Source of the DNA: Roseiarcus sp036488815
Lineage (GTDB): Bacteria > Pseudomonadota > Alphaproteobacteria > Rhizobiales > Beijerinckiaceae
NCBI GenBank assembly: GCA_036488815.1
Contig: DASXGX010000042.1
Location: forward strand, 1 to 64,000
Length of the DNA stretch: 64,000 nt
Direction: 5' to 3'
A model generated the notes under the pieces. It was not told the origin of the DNA. It saw only the letters and a program-made list of their open reading frames with translations, and did no database searches. Positions 23,989 through 32,997 of this stretch are shown here, one piece after another; the first letter of the stretch is position 1; each line of letters begins with the position of its first letter. A program made the position numbers and the translations under genes.

Positions 23989-26577
23989 CTAACCGCCTCG
24001 CTTGCGGGTCGCCAGTAGCGCAGGTTGGAACAGCAGCGCCGCGGCGAGCGTCGTCACCAGCGCGAGCGCCATCAGTTTGCCCATGCTCGACGTGCCGGGA
24101 TGGCGCGACAGCCAGAGGCTGCCGAAGGCGGTCGCCGTCGCCAAGGCGCTGAAAAAGACGGCGCGCGTCAGGCTCAACTGCAAGAAGTTGGTCTCGCCGG
24201 CCCGCCACGCCATCACGTAATAGATCTTGAAGGCGACGCCGACGCCCAAAAGCAGCGGCAGCGCGATGATGTTGGCGAAGTTGAGCTGGAGGCCGATCAA
24301 CACGCAGATTTCGAGCGTGACGACGATCGCCACCAGCAGCGGGACGAGCGTCAGCGCCACGTCGGCCGGGCGGCGCAGCACGGCGAACAACAGCAGGGTG
24401 ATCGAGACGATCGAACAGAGGCCCGCCTGCCAGAAGGCGGTGACGATGGTTTTGGCCGCGTCGAGAACGAAGACCGGCGCCCCGGCCGCCTGCGGCGCAA
24501 TGGCGAGAACCGCGTTGGCGAACCGCCGCATCGTCGCGTTGTCGTTCGCGTCGCCCTTCGGGGCGACCTCGATGCGCGCCTCGCCGTCGCTGGCGATCCA
24601 ATCCTGCGCGAGGGATTGCGGCAGGCTCGCGATCGTCACCGGCTCGGCGAGGAGCAGGCTGCGCACGGAGGCGAGGGTCGTGTCCAAGGGTTTGACGATG
24701 GCGTCGCGAACGAGTCCGCGCGTCGTCGCCGGGGCCTCGGCCAAACCGTCGAGAAGACGGCTCAGCCGGCGCGCCTGGCCGGCCGCGATGTCTTTCGATT
24801 CGCCGATCGCTTCGTTGAGGGCCTTCGCGGTCGCCTTGAGGGACGCGACATCCTCGGCGTCGGTCGGCGCCGGCTTGACCGATTGCGGATTGAGGGTGTT
24901 CTGCAGAAAGAAACCGGCGTCCTGAATGATGGCGAGCTTGTCGTCCTGATCGGTTGGCACGAAGCTCTGCAAGGTTCGCGTTTCCGCGACTTCCGGCGCT
25001 TCAGCGATATTCGCCGCCAGCGCCGTCGCATGGGCGAGATCGGGCGTCAGCACGTCGATCGTATTCGGGCTGGCGTGCGGATCGCGCATCAGGTCGAGCA
25101 GGGTCGAGACCGATTCGGTCTTCGCGCTGCGCAGGTTCAAGGGGTTGAAGTCGAACTGCAGCTTCAGCAGCAGCGGCGAACCGAGCAGGGTCGCCGTCAG
25201 CGTCGCGCCAACGATCCAGAAGCGCTTGTCCGCGAGGAAACGGTCGACCGGCGCGAGCCCGGCGAAGCCGATCGCGTCCGGCTCGCCCTGCGGCTTGAGC
25301 ACAGCGATCAGCGCGGGCAGCAGCGTGACGCTGGTCGCGAAAGCGATCAGCATCCCCGTGCCCGCGATGAGGCCGAGTTCCGAGATGCCGCGGTAGGCGG
25401 TCGGCAGGAACGAATAGAATCCCGCCGCGGTGGACGCCGCCGCCAACAGAAGCGGGCCGCCGACGCCCGCGGCGGCGCTGCGCAGCGCCTTCGTGACCTT
25501 GAACTCGTCGCGGCGCGCGTCGCGATAGCGCACGCTGAACTGAATGCCGAAATCGACCCCGAGGCCGATGAAGAGCACCGCGAAGGCGACCGAGATCAGA
25601 TTGAGGGCGCCGACCATGGCGAGCCCCACCGCGGCCGTCATCGCCAGTCCGACGATGAGATTGATGAGAACGGCGACGATCAGCCGGGGCCGTTTGAGGG
25701 CGAGCCAGAGAATGAAGATGACGACGCAAACCGTCGCGAGACCGTTCACCCCGGCGCCGTCGGCGAGGGTGCCGAATTCCTCGTCCGCCATCGGGACGGG
25801 GCCGGTCAGGCGCACCCTGACGCCATGGTCCAGCGTCAGCCCAAGCGACGTGACCGCGTCGCGAATGGCGGCGGTCGGCCGTCGCCCAGGCTGCAGGTCG
25901 CTGTAGTCGAGCTTGGGTTGGATAAGTAGGAATTGTCTGAGCTCGGCCGGCCCCGGCGCGCGTCCGCTGATCAACGCCCGCCACGAGAAGGCGGGGTCGC
26001 CTCCCGCCATCGCCCGCTCGATGGCGTCGGCGATGAGAATCATCGGGCGCTGCAAGTCGGCGAGTTTCGCTTCGCCCAGGCGCACCCCCTGAGCCGCCTG
26101 CGACAATACCCCCATGACGCCGCGCAGGCTGGGATCGGCCGCCAGCGAGCCCAGAAAGGGCTGCGCCCGGATCAGTTCCTCGCTGTCGCGGCGAACCTCG
26201 TCCACCGTCTCGAACAGAAGCGCGTTGTGGGCGAAGAACGCGTCGCCGGCCGGCCACCGGACCGAGCGGAAAAGGTCCGTCTGCGGGGCGAGGCGTTGGG
26301 ACAGCGTTTTGGCGGCCGCCTCGGCGGCTTCCGGCGTCGCGCCGTCGATGACCGCGAGAATCAGGTCGGCGCGCTGGGGGAAAGCCTTGTCGAGTTTGAT
26401 CTCCTGCTGTCGCCACGGCAGGTCCTCCGACAACAGTTTGTCGGCGTCGGTGGTGATGGCGAAATTCTCGACGAGGTAGAACGCCGAGATCAGCGCGAGA
26501 AGCAAAAACCCGGCGATGACGACGAACGAATGCCGGGTGCAGAACGCGGCGGTGCGCGCGATCGCTGCGACAATCAT
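23989..26577 (-). CDS. hpnN: Hopanoid transporter HpnN (RND/MMPL family)
   Basis: An 862-residue inner-membrane RND-family exporter that moves hopanoids towards the outer membrane. The topology is the duplicated MMPL plan: a first membrane helix (SFVVIAGFLLLALISAFYL), a large periplasmic loop, a block of helices including FIGLGVDFGIQFSVRYRDA, a second periplasmic loop, and a second helix block with LLLGVGVAFKIYYVMAWR. The protein ends in a basic tail, LLATRKRGG. HpnN is known from Rhodopseudomonas palustris to be required for outer-membrane hopanoids. It is divergent from an MlaA-like gene, and hpnM lies beyond it. Confidence 0.9.
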   Translation of the reverse strand: MIVAAIARTAAFCTRHSFVVIAGFLLLALISAFYLVENFAITTDADKLLSEDLPWRQQEIKLDKAFPQRADLILAVIDGATPEAAEAAAKTLSQRLAPQTDLFRSVRWPAGDAFFAHNALLFETVDEVRRDSEELIRAQPFLGSLAADPSLRGVMGVLSQAAQGVRLGEAKLADLQRPMILIADAIERAMAGGDPAFSWRALISGRAPGPAELRQFLLIQPKLDYSDLQPGRRPTAAIRDAVTSLGLTLDHGVRVRLTGPVPMADEEFGTLADGAGVNGLATVCVVIFILWLALKRPRLIVAVLINLIVGLAMTAAVGLAMVGALNLISVAFAVLFIGLGVDFGIQFSVRYRDARRDEFKVTKALRSAAAGVGGPLLLAAASTAAGFYSFLPTAYRGISELGLIAGTGMLIAFATSVTLLPALIAVLKPQGEPDAIGFAGLAPVDRFLADKRFWIVGATLTATLLGSPLLLKLQFDFNPLNLRSAKTESVSTLLDLMRDPHASPNTIDVLTPDLAHATALAANIAEAPEVAETRTLQSFVPTDQDDKLAIIQDAGFFLQNTLNPQSVKPAPTDAEDVASLKATAKALNEAIGESKDIAAGQARRLSRLLDGLAEAPATTRGLVRDAIVKPLDTTLASVRSLLLAEPVTIASLPQSLAQDWIASDGEARIEVAPKGDANDNATMRRFANAVLAIAPQAAGAPVFVLDAAKTIVTAFWQAGLCSIVSITLLLFAVLRRPADVALTLVPLLVAIVVTLEICVLIGLQLNFANIIALPLLLGVGVAFKIYYVMAWRAGETNFLQLSLTRAVFFSALATATAFGSLWLSRHPGTSSMGKLMALALVTTLAAALLFQPALLATRKRGG

Positions 26578-26963
26578 CGGGAACTCGTCATCGCGTCATG
26601 GGCGCCTAATTTGGGGAGCGGTCTTTTGGACGCGGTCGACGCCCGAGGTCAAGGGCGGGGCGAGGCGGCGGAAAAGCGGCAGCCGTGGCGAATATGCATC
26701 ACGTCGGCGCGCTAGGCCTGAAGAATCGAAGGATTTGCAGTTGCCCACGCGGCGACGAGGGGACCAATGGGGGCGAGAATCGGTCCCGATCGGTTCGGAA
26801 TTGCGCCAAGCATTCGGCCAATGCGATTGCCGGAGCCACTCGCCACAGATAGATTCCCCGCCTGGGGCGGGGCGATTCTCGAATCAATGGGAGCAGGACG
26901 GCGCTTTGCGCTCGCATGGCGTTGCTTCCGTTGCAATGTTGCAATCTGACGATCTGGTGGTCG
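26578..26963. promoter_or_regulatory. Divergent control region between hpnN and the mlaA-like gene
   Basis: A 386-base gap without a credible gene. It holds an exact 8-base tandem repeat, GTTGCAAT twice (26930-26945), just upstream of the mlaA-like start. It also holds a small inverted repeat GATTC-TC-GAATC near 26873 and a separated GGGACC/GGTCCC pair. No good sigma-70 promoter stood out on either strand. Confidence 0.35.
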
Positions 26964-27776
26964 ATGGCGTCGCACGCGATAAGAATGAAATTTGGGCTGG
27001 CGGCGCTGAGCCTTATGCTTCTTGCAGGATGCGCCGGCGCCCAGCGCGATCCGATGGCGCAGATCAACGATCCGAATGAAGCCAGCAATCGCCGATTGCT
27101 TGCGGTCAATCAGGCGATCTTCGGGCCGATTTCGACGGGCTATCACGCCGCGCCGGCGATCTTGCGGCAGGGCGTCGGCAACGTCAGCTCCAATCTCAAC
27201 GAACCGCGCATTTTTGCAAACGACCTCTTGCAACTGCGCTTGGGCGCGGGCGCGACGACGTTTGGCCGCTTCGTGGTCAACTCGACCTTCGGCGTCGCCG
27301 GCCTGTTCGACGTCGCCAGCATGAGCGGGTTGCCGAAGCAGAGCGGCGACTTCGGCCAGACCTTGTTCGTGTGGGGCGTCGGCGACGGTCCCTATTTCGT
27401 GTCGCCGCTGCTAGGTCCCTCCACCCCGCGCGACACCTTCGGCTACGTCGTCGACCAAGTCGGCGACCCGGTTGGCTTGGCGCTCAGTCTCACCTGGGGT
27501 TGGCCCGCGACGGTCGCTATCGGCGGCATGGATTTCGTCAGCCAGATCGATCAGCTCAAACAAGCTCAGGACAGCTCGATCGATTTCTACAGCTTCTTGC
27601 GCTCGGCCTATTACCAGAACCGGCGAGCGCAGCTGCGCGAGGCGATCGGCTTGCCCGTGAGCGTCCAGAGTCCGGCGGACGTCGACGGCGATACGGCGGC
27701 CCCCCCGCCGAAGGCGACACCAAAGTCGAAGAAGCGGCACAAGCCCTCGCTGCCGGCTACGGCGGCGACGCAATAG
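26964..27776 (+). CDS. mlaA: MlaA/VacJ-like outer-membrane lipoprotein
   Basis: About 270 residues. The lipoprotein signal ends in LMLLAGCAGAQ. The mature sequence has the MlaA family hallmark DPNEASNRRLLAVNQAIFGP, plus NVSSNLNEPRIFANDLLQL, RFVVNSTFGVAGLFDVA and GPYFVSPLLGPSTPRDTFG. MlaA forms an outer-membrane ring that exchanges phospholipids with the periplasmic carrier MlaC. Here the gene sits between hpnN and the MlaC-like hpnM, with no mlaFED in view, so a hopanoid-related role is inferred. The start could also be the ATG at 26985; both leave a functional signal. The C-terminal Pro/Lys-rich tail is low complexity. Confidence 0.85.
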   Translation: MASHAIRMKFGLAALSLMLLAGCAGAQRDPMAQINDPNEASNRRLLAVNQAIFGPISTGYHAAPAILRQGVGNVSSNLNEPRIFANDLLQLRLGAGATTFGRFVVNSTFGVAGLFDVASMSGLPKQSGDFGQTLFVWGVGDGPYFVSPLLGPSTPRDTFGYVVDQVGDPVGLALSLTWGWPATVAIGGMDFVSQIDQLKQAQDSSIDFYSFLRSAYYQNRRAQLREAIGLPVSVQSPADVDGDTAAPPPKATPKSKKRHKPSLPATAATQ

Positions 27777-27836
27777 GCGGCGCGCCCGTTGGGGGCGCGC
27801 CATCTTTCACGGGGTGTGACAGCCCGGGCGACTAGA

Positions 27837-28445
27837 TTAGCTGCCGAGCAGCTGTTGGGTGCGCTGACGCAGTTCTTTGGTGAGCCCTTGCGCGCCGCCG
27901 GACGCAGCCAGGATCGAGGCGAACTCTGCGCGACGGGTCGCCAGCTCGCTGACCGTTCCGTTGGCGTAGATGTCGAGGATGCGGGAGCCGCGGACGAGGT
28001 AGTCGATCTCGGTCGAGCCGAGAGACGTCTTCACGATCTGATCGCCATTGCGAATTTCGACGTTGGGATCGACCTTGTACCCTTCGCCCGAGTAGTCCCC
28101 GAGCTGGTTGGCGTAGTCGGCGACGATGAACTTGCCGAAAGCTTCGATCGTTTGCGCACGCTCGGCGCCGGAAAAGCTGGACCAAGCGGGCCCGACCGCG
28201 AGGCGGGTCATGCTGGCGATGTCGAAAGCGCTCATGATCGCCGAAGAAATGCGGCGGGCGCGTTCCGCGACCCCGAGGCCGCGCGCCGCGGCGACGGCCG
28301 GCAGCAGGCTGGCGTAGTAGGAGTTGATGCGTTGCGCCGCCGCATCCATCGCGCGCGCCTGCGAGGGAACTGCGCTGCATGCCGCGAGGAACAGGGCGCC
28401 AAGCGCTCCCGCCGCGAATTGGCGGCGGTTGGGGTCGTTATGCAT
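27837..28445 (-). CDS. hpnM: Hopanoid-associated MlaC/Ttg2D-family protein HpnM
   Basis: A 202-residue periplasmic lipid-carrier-like protein. The N-terminus (MHNDPNRRQFAAGALGALF) carries a twin-arginine RRQF motif ahead of the hydrophobic core and then LAAC, a possible lipobox. The Ttg2/MlaC domain follows, with FDIASMTRLAVGPAWSSFS, FGKFIVADYANQLGDYSGE and KTSLGSTEIDYLVR. The ATG at 28445 has AAGGAAG upstream at suitable distance; an in-frame ATG at 28463 overlaps that site. It converges with the mlaA-like gene and lies upstream of the hpnA operon on the other strand. Confidence 0.85.
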   Translation of the reverse strand: MHNDPNRRQFAAGALGALFLAACSAVPSQARAMDAAAQRINSYYASLLPAVAAARGLGVAERARRISSAIMSAFDIASMTRLAVGPAWSSFSGAERAQTIEAFGKFIVADYANQLGDYSGEGYKVDPNVEIRNGDQIVKTSLGSTEIDYLVRGSRILDIYANGTVSELATRRAEFASILAASGGAQGLTKELRQRTQQLLGS

Positions 28446-29049
28446 ACCGTTGCTTCCTTTCATACGTACGCTCGAGGACAGGCGGTCCCTGACCGATGAA
28501 TCTCGCTGGCACCCCCGTTGGTTTCCGCCGCTCTTCCTTCGTTGCGCTTACGCGAAAGGCGCATCGTTTGCGAGTTGCGCCCTCGGGCCGCGCGACGGTT
28601 TGAAATGCCGCCATGTGCGACGCCGAGCCTGCCCGCGCGGCGTCGACAAATAAACGCCCGAGAGCCTTGTCTCCAGGTGTTTCCGCAGAAAGATCATGAG
28701 AACAATGCGCCGCTTCAAGTGGCGCCCAGGCCGCCGCTCGAAAGATGTCCGTCAGACATGCCGCATTGTCGAATGGTAAAATCCGTCCGGTCGGTTTGTA
28801 TTTGCACATTTGCGCCCCGAACGCTATTGCTTTTTGGCCTTCTCGCCCGTGGGCGAGGGGTGGCGACAGGCAAGGCGGCCCCGGTAGGCCTTGCTTGCGC
28901 GGGAGCAGAAAGACCCTCATTTTCAACGGGGCGAGAATCGAGGCGCGCGCTTCGGCGCGGCGTCAATCGCCGCAACGGGGCGGACGCCTCTTCAAGGTTG
29001 GGGCGCCGCGCTGAGACGAGACGGCAACCTGGCGTTCAGGATAGGGGGC
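28446..29049. promoter_or_regulatory. 604-base control region between hpnM and the hpnA operon
   Basis: No credible gene was found. It holds the candidate hpnA promoter at 28802-28830 and, downstream, a transcribed leader of about 200 bases. The leader has the hairpin CTCGCCC-GT-GGGCGAG (near 28845-28860) and an AAGGCGGCCCCGGTAGGCCTT stem-like element. The rest is GC-rich without recognised motifs. Confidence 0.4.
28802..28830 (+). promoter_or_regulatory. Candidate sigma-70 promoter of the hpnA-hpnG operon
   Basis: TTGCAC (28802-28807), a 17-base spacer, then TATTGC (28825-28830). It lies about 210 bases upstream of the hpnA start and is the best match found in the region. Confidence 0.4.
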
Positions 29050-30129
29050 ATGCGCATCTTCGAAACGAGGCACGGCTTCGTCGCCGCGCGCGACGAAGCC
29101 TCCGGCGCCGCCGCCGCGGGAATGGTGACGGAAGCGTCGGCGCTTTCGCCCGCGCTGGTCACAGGCGCGAGCGGTTTTCTCGGCTCGGCGGTCGCGGCGG
29201 CGCTGCGCGGCGCCGGCGCGCCTCCGCGCGTCCTCGTCCGTCCGACCAGCCCTCGAACCAATCTCGATCCGGCCGATACGCTCGTCGAGGGCGACCTCAG
29301 GGACCGCGCGTCGCTCGCCGAGGCGCTCAAGGGCGTGCGCTACCTTTTTCATGTCGCGGCCGATTATCGTCTTTGGGCAAAGGATCCGGCGGAGATCGTC
29401 CGCAACAACCTCGAGGGTACGCGCCTCCTGATGGAGGAGGCCTTGCGCGCCGGCGTCGAGCGCATCGTCTACACAAGCAGCGTGGCGACATTGAAGCTCG
29501 TCGAACGCGGCTACGCGACGGAGGACTACCCCCTCGCCGAAAAAGACGCGATCGGCGCCTACAAGCGCAGCAAGGTTGCGGCCGAGCGCCTCGTCGAGAC
29601 GATGATCCGGCGGGACGGGCTGCCCGCCGTCATCGTCAATCCTTCGACGCCGATCGGTCCTCGCGACGTCAAGCCGACGCCGACAGGCCGCGTGGTCCTC
29701 GAGGCCGCACGGGGGCGGATGCCGGCCTTCGTCGACACCGGATTGAACCTCGCCCATGTCGACGACGTCGCGCAGGGCCACCTTGCCGCGATGCTGCGCG
29801 GTCGCATCGGCGAGCGCTACATTCTCGGCGGCGAGAACGTGCTCCTCGCCGACATGCTCGCCGACATCGCTTCGATCGTCGGCCGCCGGCCGCCCCGGTT
29901 CAGAGTGCCGCGCACCGCGCTCTATCCGGTCGCTTTTGCTGCGGAGATGGCGGCGAGATTTACCGGCGTCGAACCCTTCGCCACGCTCGATGGCCTGCGC
30001 ATGGCGCGCTACTACATGTTCTTCGACGATTCCAAGGCGCGGCGGGAACTCGGTTACCACTCGCGGCGTCATCGAGAAGCGCTAGCCGACGCGATCGCTT
30101 GGTTTCGCGCCAACGGACGTCTGCCATGA
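29050..30129 (+). CDS. hpnA: Hopanoid-associated sugar epimerase/reductase HpnA
   Basis: An extended SDR of the dihydroflavonol-reductase type, 359 residues. The NAD(P)-binding motif is VTGASGFLGSAV, followed by YLFHVAADYRLWAKDP, catalytic YKRSK and VIVNPSTPIGPRD. About 38 residues precede the Rossmann motif, longer than usual. ATG 29050 has AGGA eight bases upstream, while the internal ATG at 29122 has no spacer-compatible site. HpnA's biochemical role in hopanoid side-chain formation is not firmly established. First gene of the operon; its stop overlaps hpnB as ATGA. Confidence 0.9.
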   Translation: MRIFETRHGFVAARDEASGAAAAGMVTEASALSPALVTGASGFLGSAVAAALRGAGAPPRVLVRPTSPRTNLDPADTLVEGDLRDRASLAEALKGVRYLFHVAADYRLWAKDPAEIVRNNLEGTRLLMEEALRAGVERIVYTSSVATLKLVERGYATEDYPLAEKDAIGAYKRSKVAAERLVETMIRRDGLPAVIVNPSTPIGPRDVKPTPTGRVVLEAARGRMPAFVDTGLNLAHVDDVAQGHLAAMLRGRIGERYILGGENVLLADMLADIASIVGRRPPRFRVPRTALYPVAFAAEMAARFTGVEPFATLDGLRMARYYMFFDDSKARRELGYHSRRHREALADAIAWFRANGRLP

Positions 30130-31298
30130 TCGTTGCGGCGCTGTCTTTCATTCCGCTCGTCGTGTGGGCCTATCTGCTGATTGGCCGAGGAGGATACTGG
30201 CTTTGCGCCGAGCGCGACGCCGCCGCTGCAAAGACGAGTGGATCGCCGCGCGCCTGGCCGAGCGTCGTCGCCGTGGTTCCGGCGCGCGACGAGGCGGATG
30301 TGATCGCCGAAAGCGTCGGCTCGCTGCTGCGGCAGGATTATTCCGGGCGGCTGTCGGTCGTGCTGGTCGACGACCAGAGCTCGGACGGGACGGCTGAGGC
30401 GGCGATCGCCGCCGCCAAAGCGGCGGGGGCCGAGGAACGCCTGCGCGTCATCGCCGGCGCCGACGTTCCGAAGGGCTGGACGGGCAAGCTGGCCGCGATG
30501 CGGCGCGGCCTCGCGGACGTCGAGGCGGGCGCCGAGCCGCCGGAGTTCGTGCTGTTCACCGACGCGGACATCGCCTATGCGCCGCATGTGCTGCAACGTG
30601 TGGTCGCTATCGCTTGCGCCCGCGGCTCCGTCCTCACGTCGCTGATGGTGAAGCTGCGCTGCGAGAGTTTGGCTGAGCGCTGGCTGGCGCCGGCTTTCGT
30701 CTTCTTCTTCCAGATGCTTTATCCCTTTGCCTGGGTGAACGATCCGAAACGCAAGATCGCGGCGGCGGCGGGCGGCTGCATGCTGGTGCGCCGCGAGGCG
30801 CTGCGGCGCGCAGGCGGTCTCGAGGCGGTTCGCAATGCCCTGATCGACGATTGCGCGCTGGGGGCGCTGATGAAGGGGCAGGGCCCGATCTGGCTCGGCC
30901 TCACCGAGGACGCGCTGAGCCTGCGCGCCTATGAGACCTTCGGCGAATTCGCGCGCATGGTGTCGCGTTCCGCTTACGCCGAACTGCGTTACTCGGCGCT
31001 CCGGCTCGTCGGCGTCATCGTCGGGATGGGGCTCGTCTATCTCGCCCCGCCGCTGTTCGCCGTGTTCGGGCACGGCCTTGCGCGTTGGAGCGGCGTGCTG
31101 ACCTGGGCGATGATGGCCGTCAGCCTCGCGCCAACGCTGCGGCTCTATGGTCGGCCATTGATCGGGGGTCTCGCTCTTCCCGCCATCGCGGCCGGCTATG
31201 TCGTGTTCACGTTGCAATCGGCGGTGCAATTTTGGCGCGGGCGCGGAGGCTATTGGAAGGGGCGCTTCCAGGCCCCGATGGGGGAAGCGGGCGCATGA
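30126..31298 (+). CDS. hpnB: Hopanoid-associated glycosyltransferase-like protein HpnB
   Basis: A 390-residue membrane-associated GT2-family protein. An N-terminal membrane segment (ALSFIPLVVWAYLLIG) precedes the catalytic domain, with VVAVVPARDEADVIAESV, VVLVDDQSSDGTAEAA and FTDADIAYAP (DxD-like). The acceptor block is NALIDDCALG. C-terminal hydrophobic segments anchor it. HpnB is conserved in hopanoid clusters, but its exact substrate is not established. It is ATGA-coupled to both hpnA and hpnC. Confidence 0.9.
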   Translation: MIVAALSFIPLVVWAYLLIGRGGYWLCAERDAAAAKTSGSPRAWPSVVAVVPARDEADVIAESVGSLLRQDYSGRLSVVLVDDQSSDGTAEAAIAAAKAAGAEERLRVIAGADVPKGWTGKLAAMRRGLADVEAGAEPPEFVLFTDADIAYAPHVLQRVVAIACARGSVLTSLMVKLRCESLAERWLAPAFVFFFQMLYPFAWVNDPKRKIAAAAGGCMLVRREALRRAGGLEAVRNALIDDCALGALMKGQGPIWLGLTEDALSLRAYETFGEFARMVSRSAYAELRYSALRLVGVIVGMGLVYLAPPLFAVFGHGLARWSGVLTWAMMAVSLAPTLRLYGRPLIGGLALPAIAAGYVVFTLQSAVQFWRGRGGYWKGRFQAPMGEAGA

Positions 31299-32170
31299 CG
31301 AACGCGACGGAGACGCTCTCCGGCAAGACTCATCGCGACGAGAACTTTCCTGTCGCCTCGTGGCTGATGAGCGCGCGCCATCGCGCGCCCATTCTCGCGT
31401 TCTATCGTTTCGTGCGGGCCGCCGACGACGTCGCTGACCATCCCTCGCTTCCCCCGGATCGCAAGCTGGCGCTGCTCGACGGTCTCGAAGAGGCGCTTTG
31501 CGGCCGCGCCCCGCCCGATCCGCTCGCCGAGCCGCTGCGCCTCGCCCTCGCCGAGCACGGCCTCAGTCCGCGCCACGCGCTCGATCTGCTCGACGCGTTT
31601 CGCCTCGACGTGCGCAAGTGCCGTTACGAGAACTGGGCGGAGCTGATCGAATATTGCCGTCTTTCGGCGATGCCGGTCGGGCGATTCGTTCTCGACGTGC
31701 ACGGCGAGGACGAGGCGCTGTGGCCAGCGTCGGATTCGCTCTGCGCAGCGCTTCAAGTGATCAACCACCTCCAGGATTGCGCCGAGGATTACCGCCGACT
31801 CAACCGCGTTTACCTCCCCAAGGACGTCCTCGCCGCGCATTGCGCGTCGGTCAAAATGCTGGACGCTCCGAGCGCGTCGCCGCAGCTGCGCGCGGCGATC
31901 GGCGAACTCGGCGCGCGCGCGTCCGAATTGACGCGGCGCGGCGCGACGCTCGCTCCGCGAATCGTCGATCTCCGCCTCGCCCTCGAGATCGCCGCGATCG
32001 AGAATCTCGCGCGCCGCCTCGCGCGCGATCTCGAAAGCCGCGATCCCTTGAGCCAGCCCGTTCACCTCGGCAAGGCGGGCTTCGCCTGGGTCGGCGCCGT
32101 CGGCGTGCTGCGTGGTCTCGGCTCGCGCCTCCTGCGATCGGTCGGCGCTTCCTCGGAGGCCCGGGCATGA
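31295..32170 (+). CDS. hpnC: Hydroxysqualene synthase HpnC
   Basis: A 291-residue squalene/phytoene-synthase-fold enzyme. In the HpnCDE route, HpnC converts presqualene diphosphate to hydroxysqualene. The two aspartate-rich motifs are visible: RAADDVADH near the N-terminus and HLQDCAEDYRRLNRVYLP mid-protein. It overlaps hpnB and hpnD by ATGA. HpnC and HpnD are related but distinct paralogues; the gene order C-D-E and the divergent second motif support this assignment. Confidence 0.9.
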   Translation: MTNATETLSGKTHRDENFPVASWLMSARHRAPILAFYRFVRAADDVADHPSLPPDRKLALLDGLEEALCGRAPPDPLAEPLRLALAEHGLSPRHALDLLDAFRLDVRKCRYENWAELIEYCRLSAMPVGRFVLDVHGEDEALWPASDSLCAALQVINHLQDCAEDYRRLNRVYLPKDVLAAHCASVKMLDAPSASPQLRAAIGELGARASELTRRGATLAPRIVDLRLALEIAAIENLARRLARDLESRDPLSQPVHLGKAGFAWVGAVGVLRGLGSRLLRSVGASSEARA

Positions 32171-32997
32171 GCGCCGAGGCGGCACAGCCGGCGCCCGCGT
32201 CGGGCAGTTCGTTCTACATGGCGATGCGTATCCTGCCGAACGCGCAGCGCGAGGCGATGTTCGCGCTCTACGGCTTCTGCCGCGCCGTCGACGACATCGC
32301 CGACGAGCGCGGCGCGATGACCCGGCCGCAGCGCATGGCGGCGCTCGAGCGCTGGCGCGCCGACATTGCGGCGCTCTTCGCCGGGCGAGCGCCGGCCCAA
32401 CTCACCCCGCTCGCCGACTCGGTCGGCCGCTACGGCCTGAGGCGCGAAGACTTCGAAGCCGTGATCGACGGCATGGCGATGGACGCCGACCGCGATATTC
32501 GCGCGCCCGACTGGCAGACGCTCGACCTCTACTGCGATCGCGTCGCAAGCGCGGTCGGACGGTCCTCGGTGCGCATCTTCGGTCTTCCGGGCGAGGCCGG
32601 CGAGGCGCTCGCCCATCATCTCGGGCGCGCGCTCCAGCTCACCAACATCCTACGCGACATCGATGAGGACGCCGCGATCGGCCGGCTTTATCTGCCACGC
32701 GAGGCGCTCGACGCCGCGGGCGTCGCGAGCGACGATCCGCTCGTCGTGGCCGCTGACTCGAAGCTGGGGCCGGCGTGCCTCGAAGTGGCGAAACGCGCCC
32801 GCTGGCATTTCGAGCAGACCGAGCCTCTGATGGCGAAGGCGCCGCGCCGGGCGGTGAAGGCGCCGCGTCTGATGGCGGCGGTCTACCGCTCCATTCTCGA
32901 TCGGATGATTGCGGAAGGCTTCGCGCCGCCGCGGCGACGCGCCAAGGCAAGCCGGCTGCGAATTCTCGCAGCCTTCCTTCGCTATGGCCTGATATGA
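32167..32997 (+). CDS. hpnD: Presqualene diphosphate synthase HpnD
   Basis: A 276-residue head-to-head prenyl synthase that condenses two farnesyl diphosphates to presqualene diphosphate. The first Asp motif is GFCRAVDDIADERGAM; the second, TNILRDIDEDAAIGRLYLP, is the canonical squalene/phytoene synthase signature. SSFYMAMRILPNAQREAM at the N-terminus is typical of HpnD. Translationally coupled on both sides by ATGA. Confidence 0.91.
   Translation: MSAEAAQPAPASGSSFYMAMRILPNAQREAMFALYGFCRAVDDIADERGAMTRPQRMAALERWRADIAALFAGRAPAQLTPLADSVGRYGLRREDFEAVIDGMAMDADRDIRAPDWQTLDLYCDRVASAVGRSSVRIFGLPGEAGEALAHHLGRALQLTNILRDIDEDAAIGRLYLPREALDAAGVASDDPLVVAADSKLGPACLEVAKRARWHFEQTEPLMAKAPRRAVKAPRLMAAVYRSILDRMIAEGFAPPRRRAKASRLRILAAFLRYGLI

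Noticed and set aside
24025..25929. A 634-codon plus-strand open frame inside hpnN
   Set aside because: HpnN is clear on the minus strand; the other frame is a compositional shadow.
26578..26963. A small protein gene in the hpnN-mlaA gap
   Set aside because: Short open frames exist on both strands but none has a ribosome site with a recognisable or balanced amino-acid composition.
28438..28926. A 162-codon minus-strand open frame in the hpnM-hpnA gap
   Set aside because: It runs into hpnM in another frame, covers the hpnA leader and promoter, and shows no family features.
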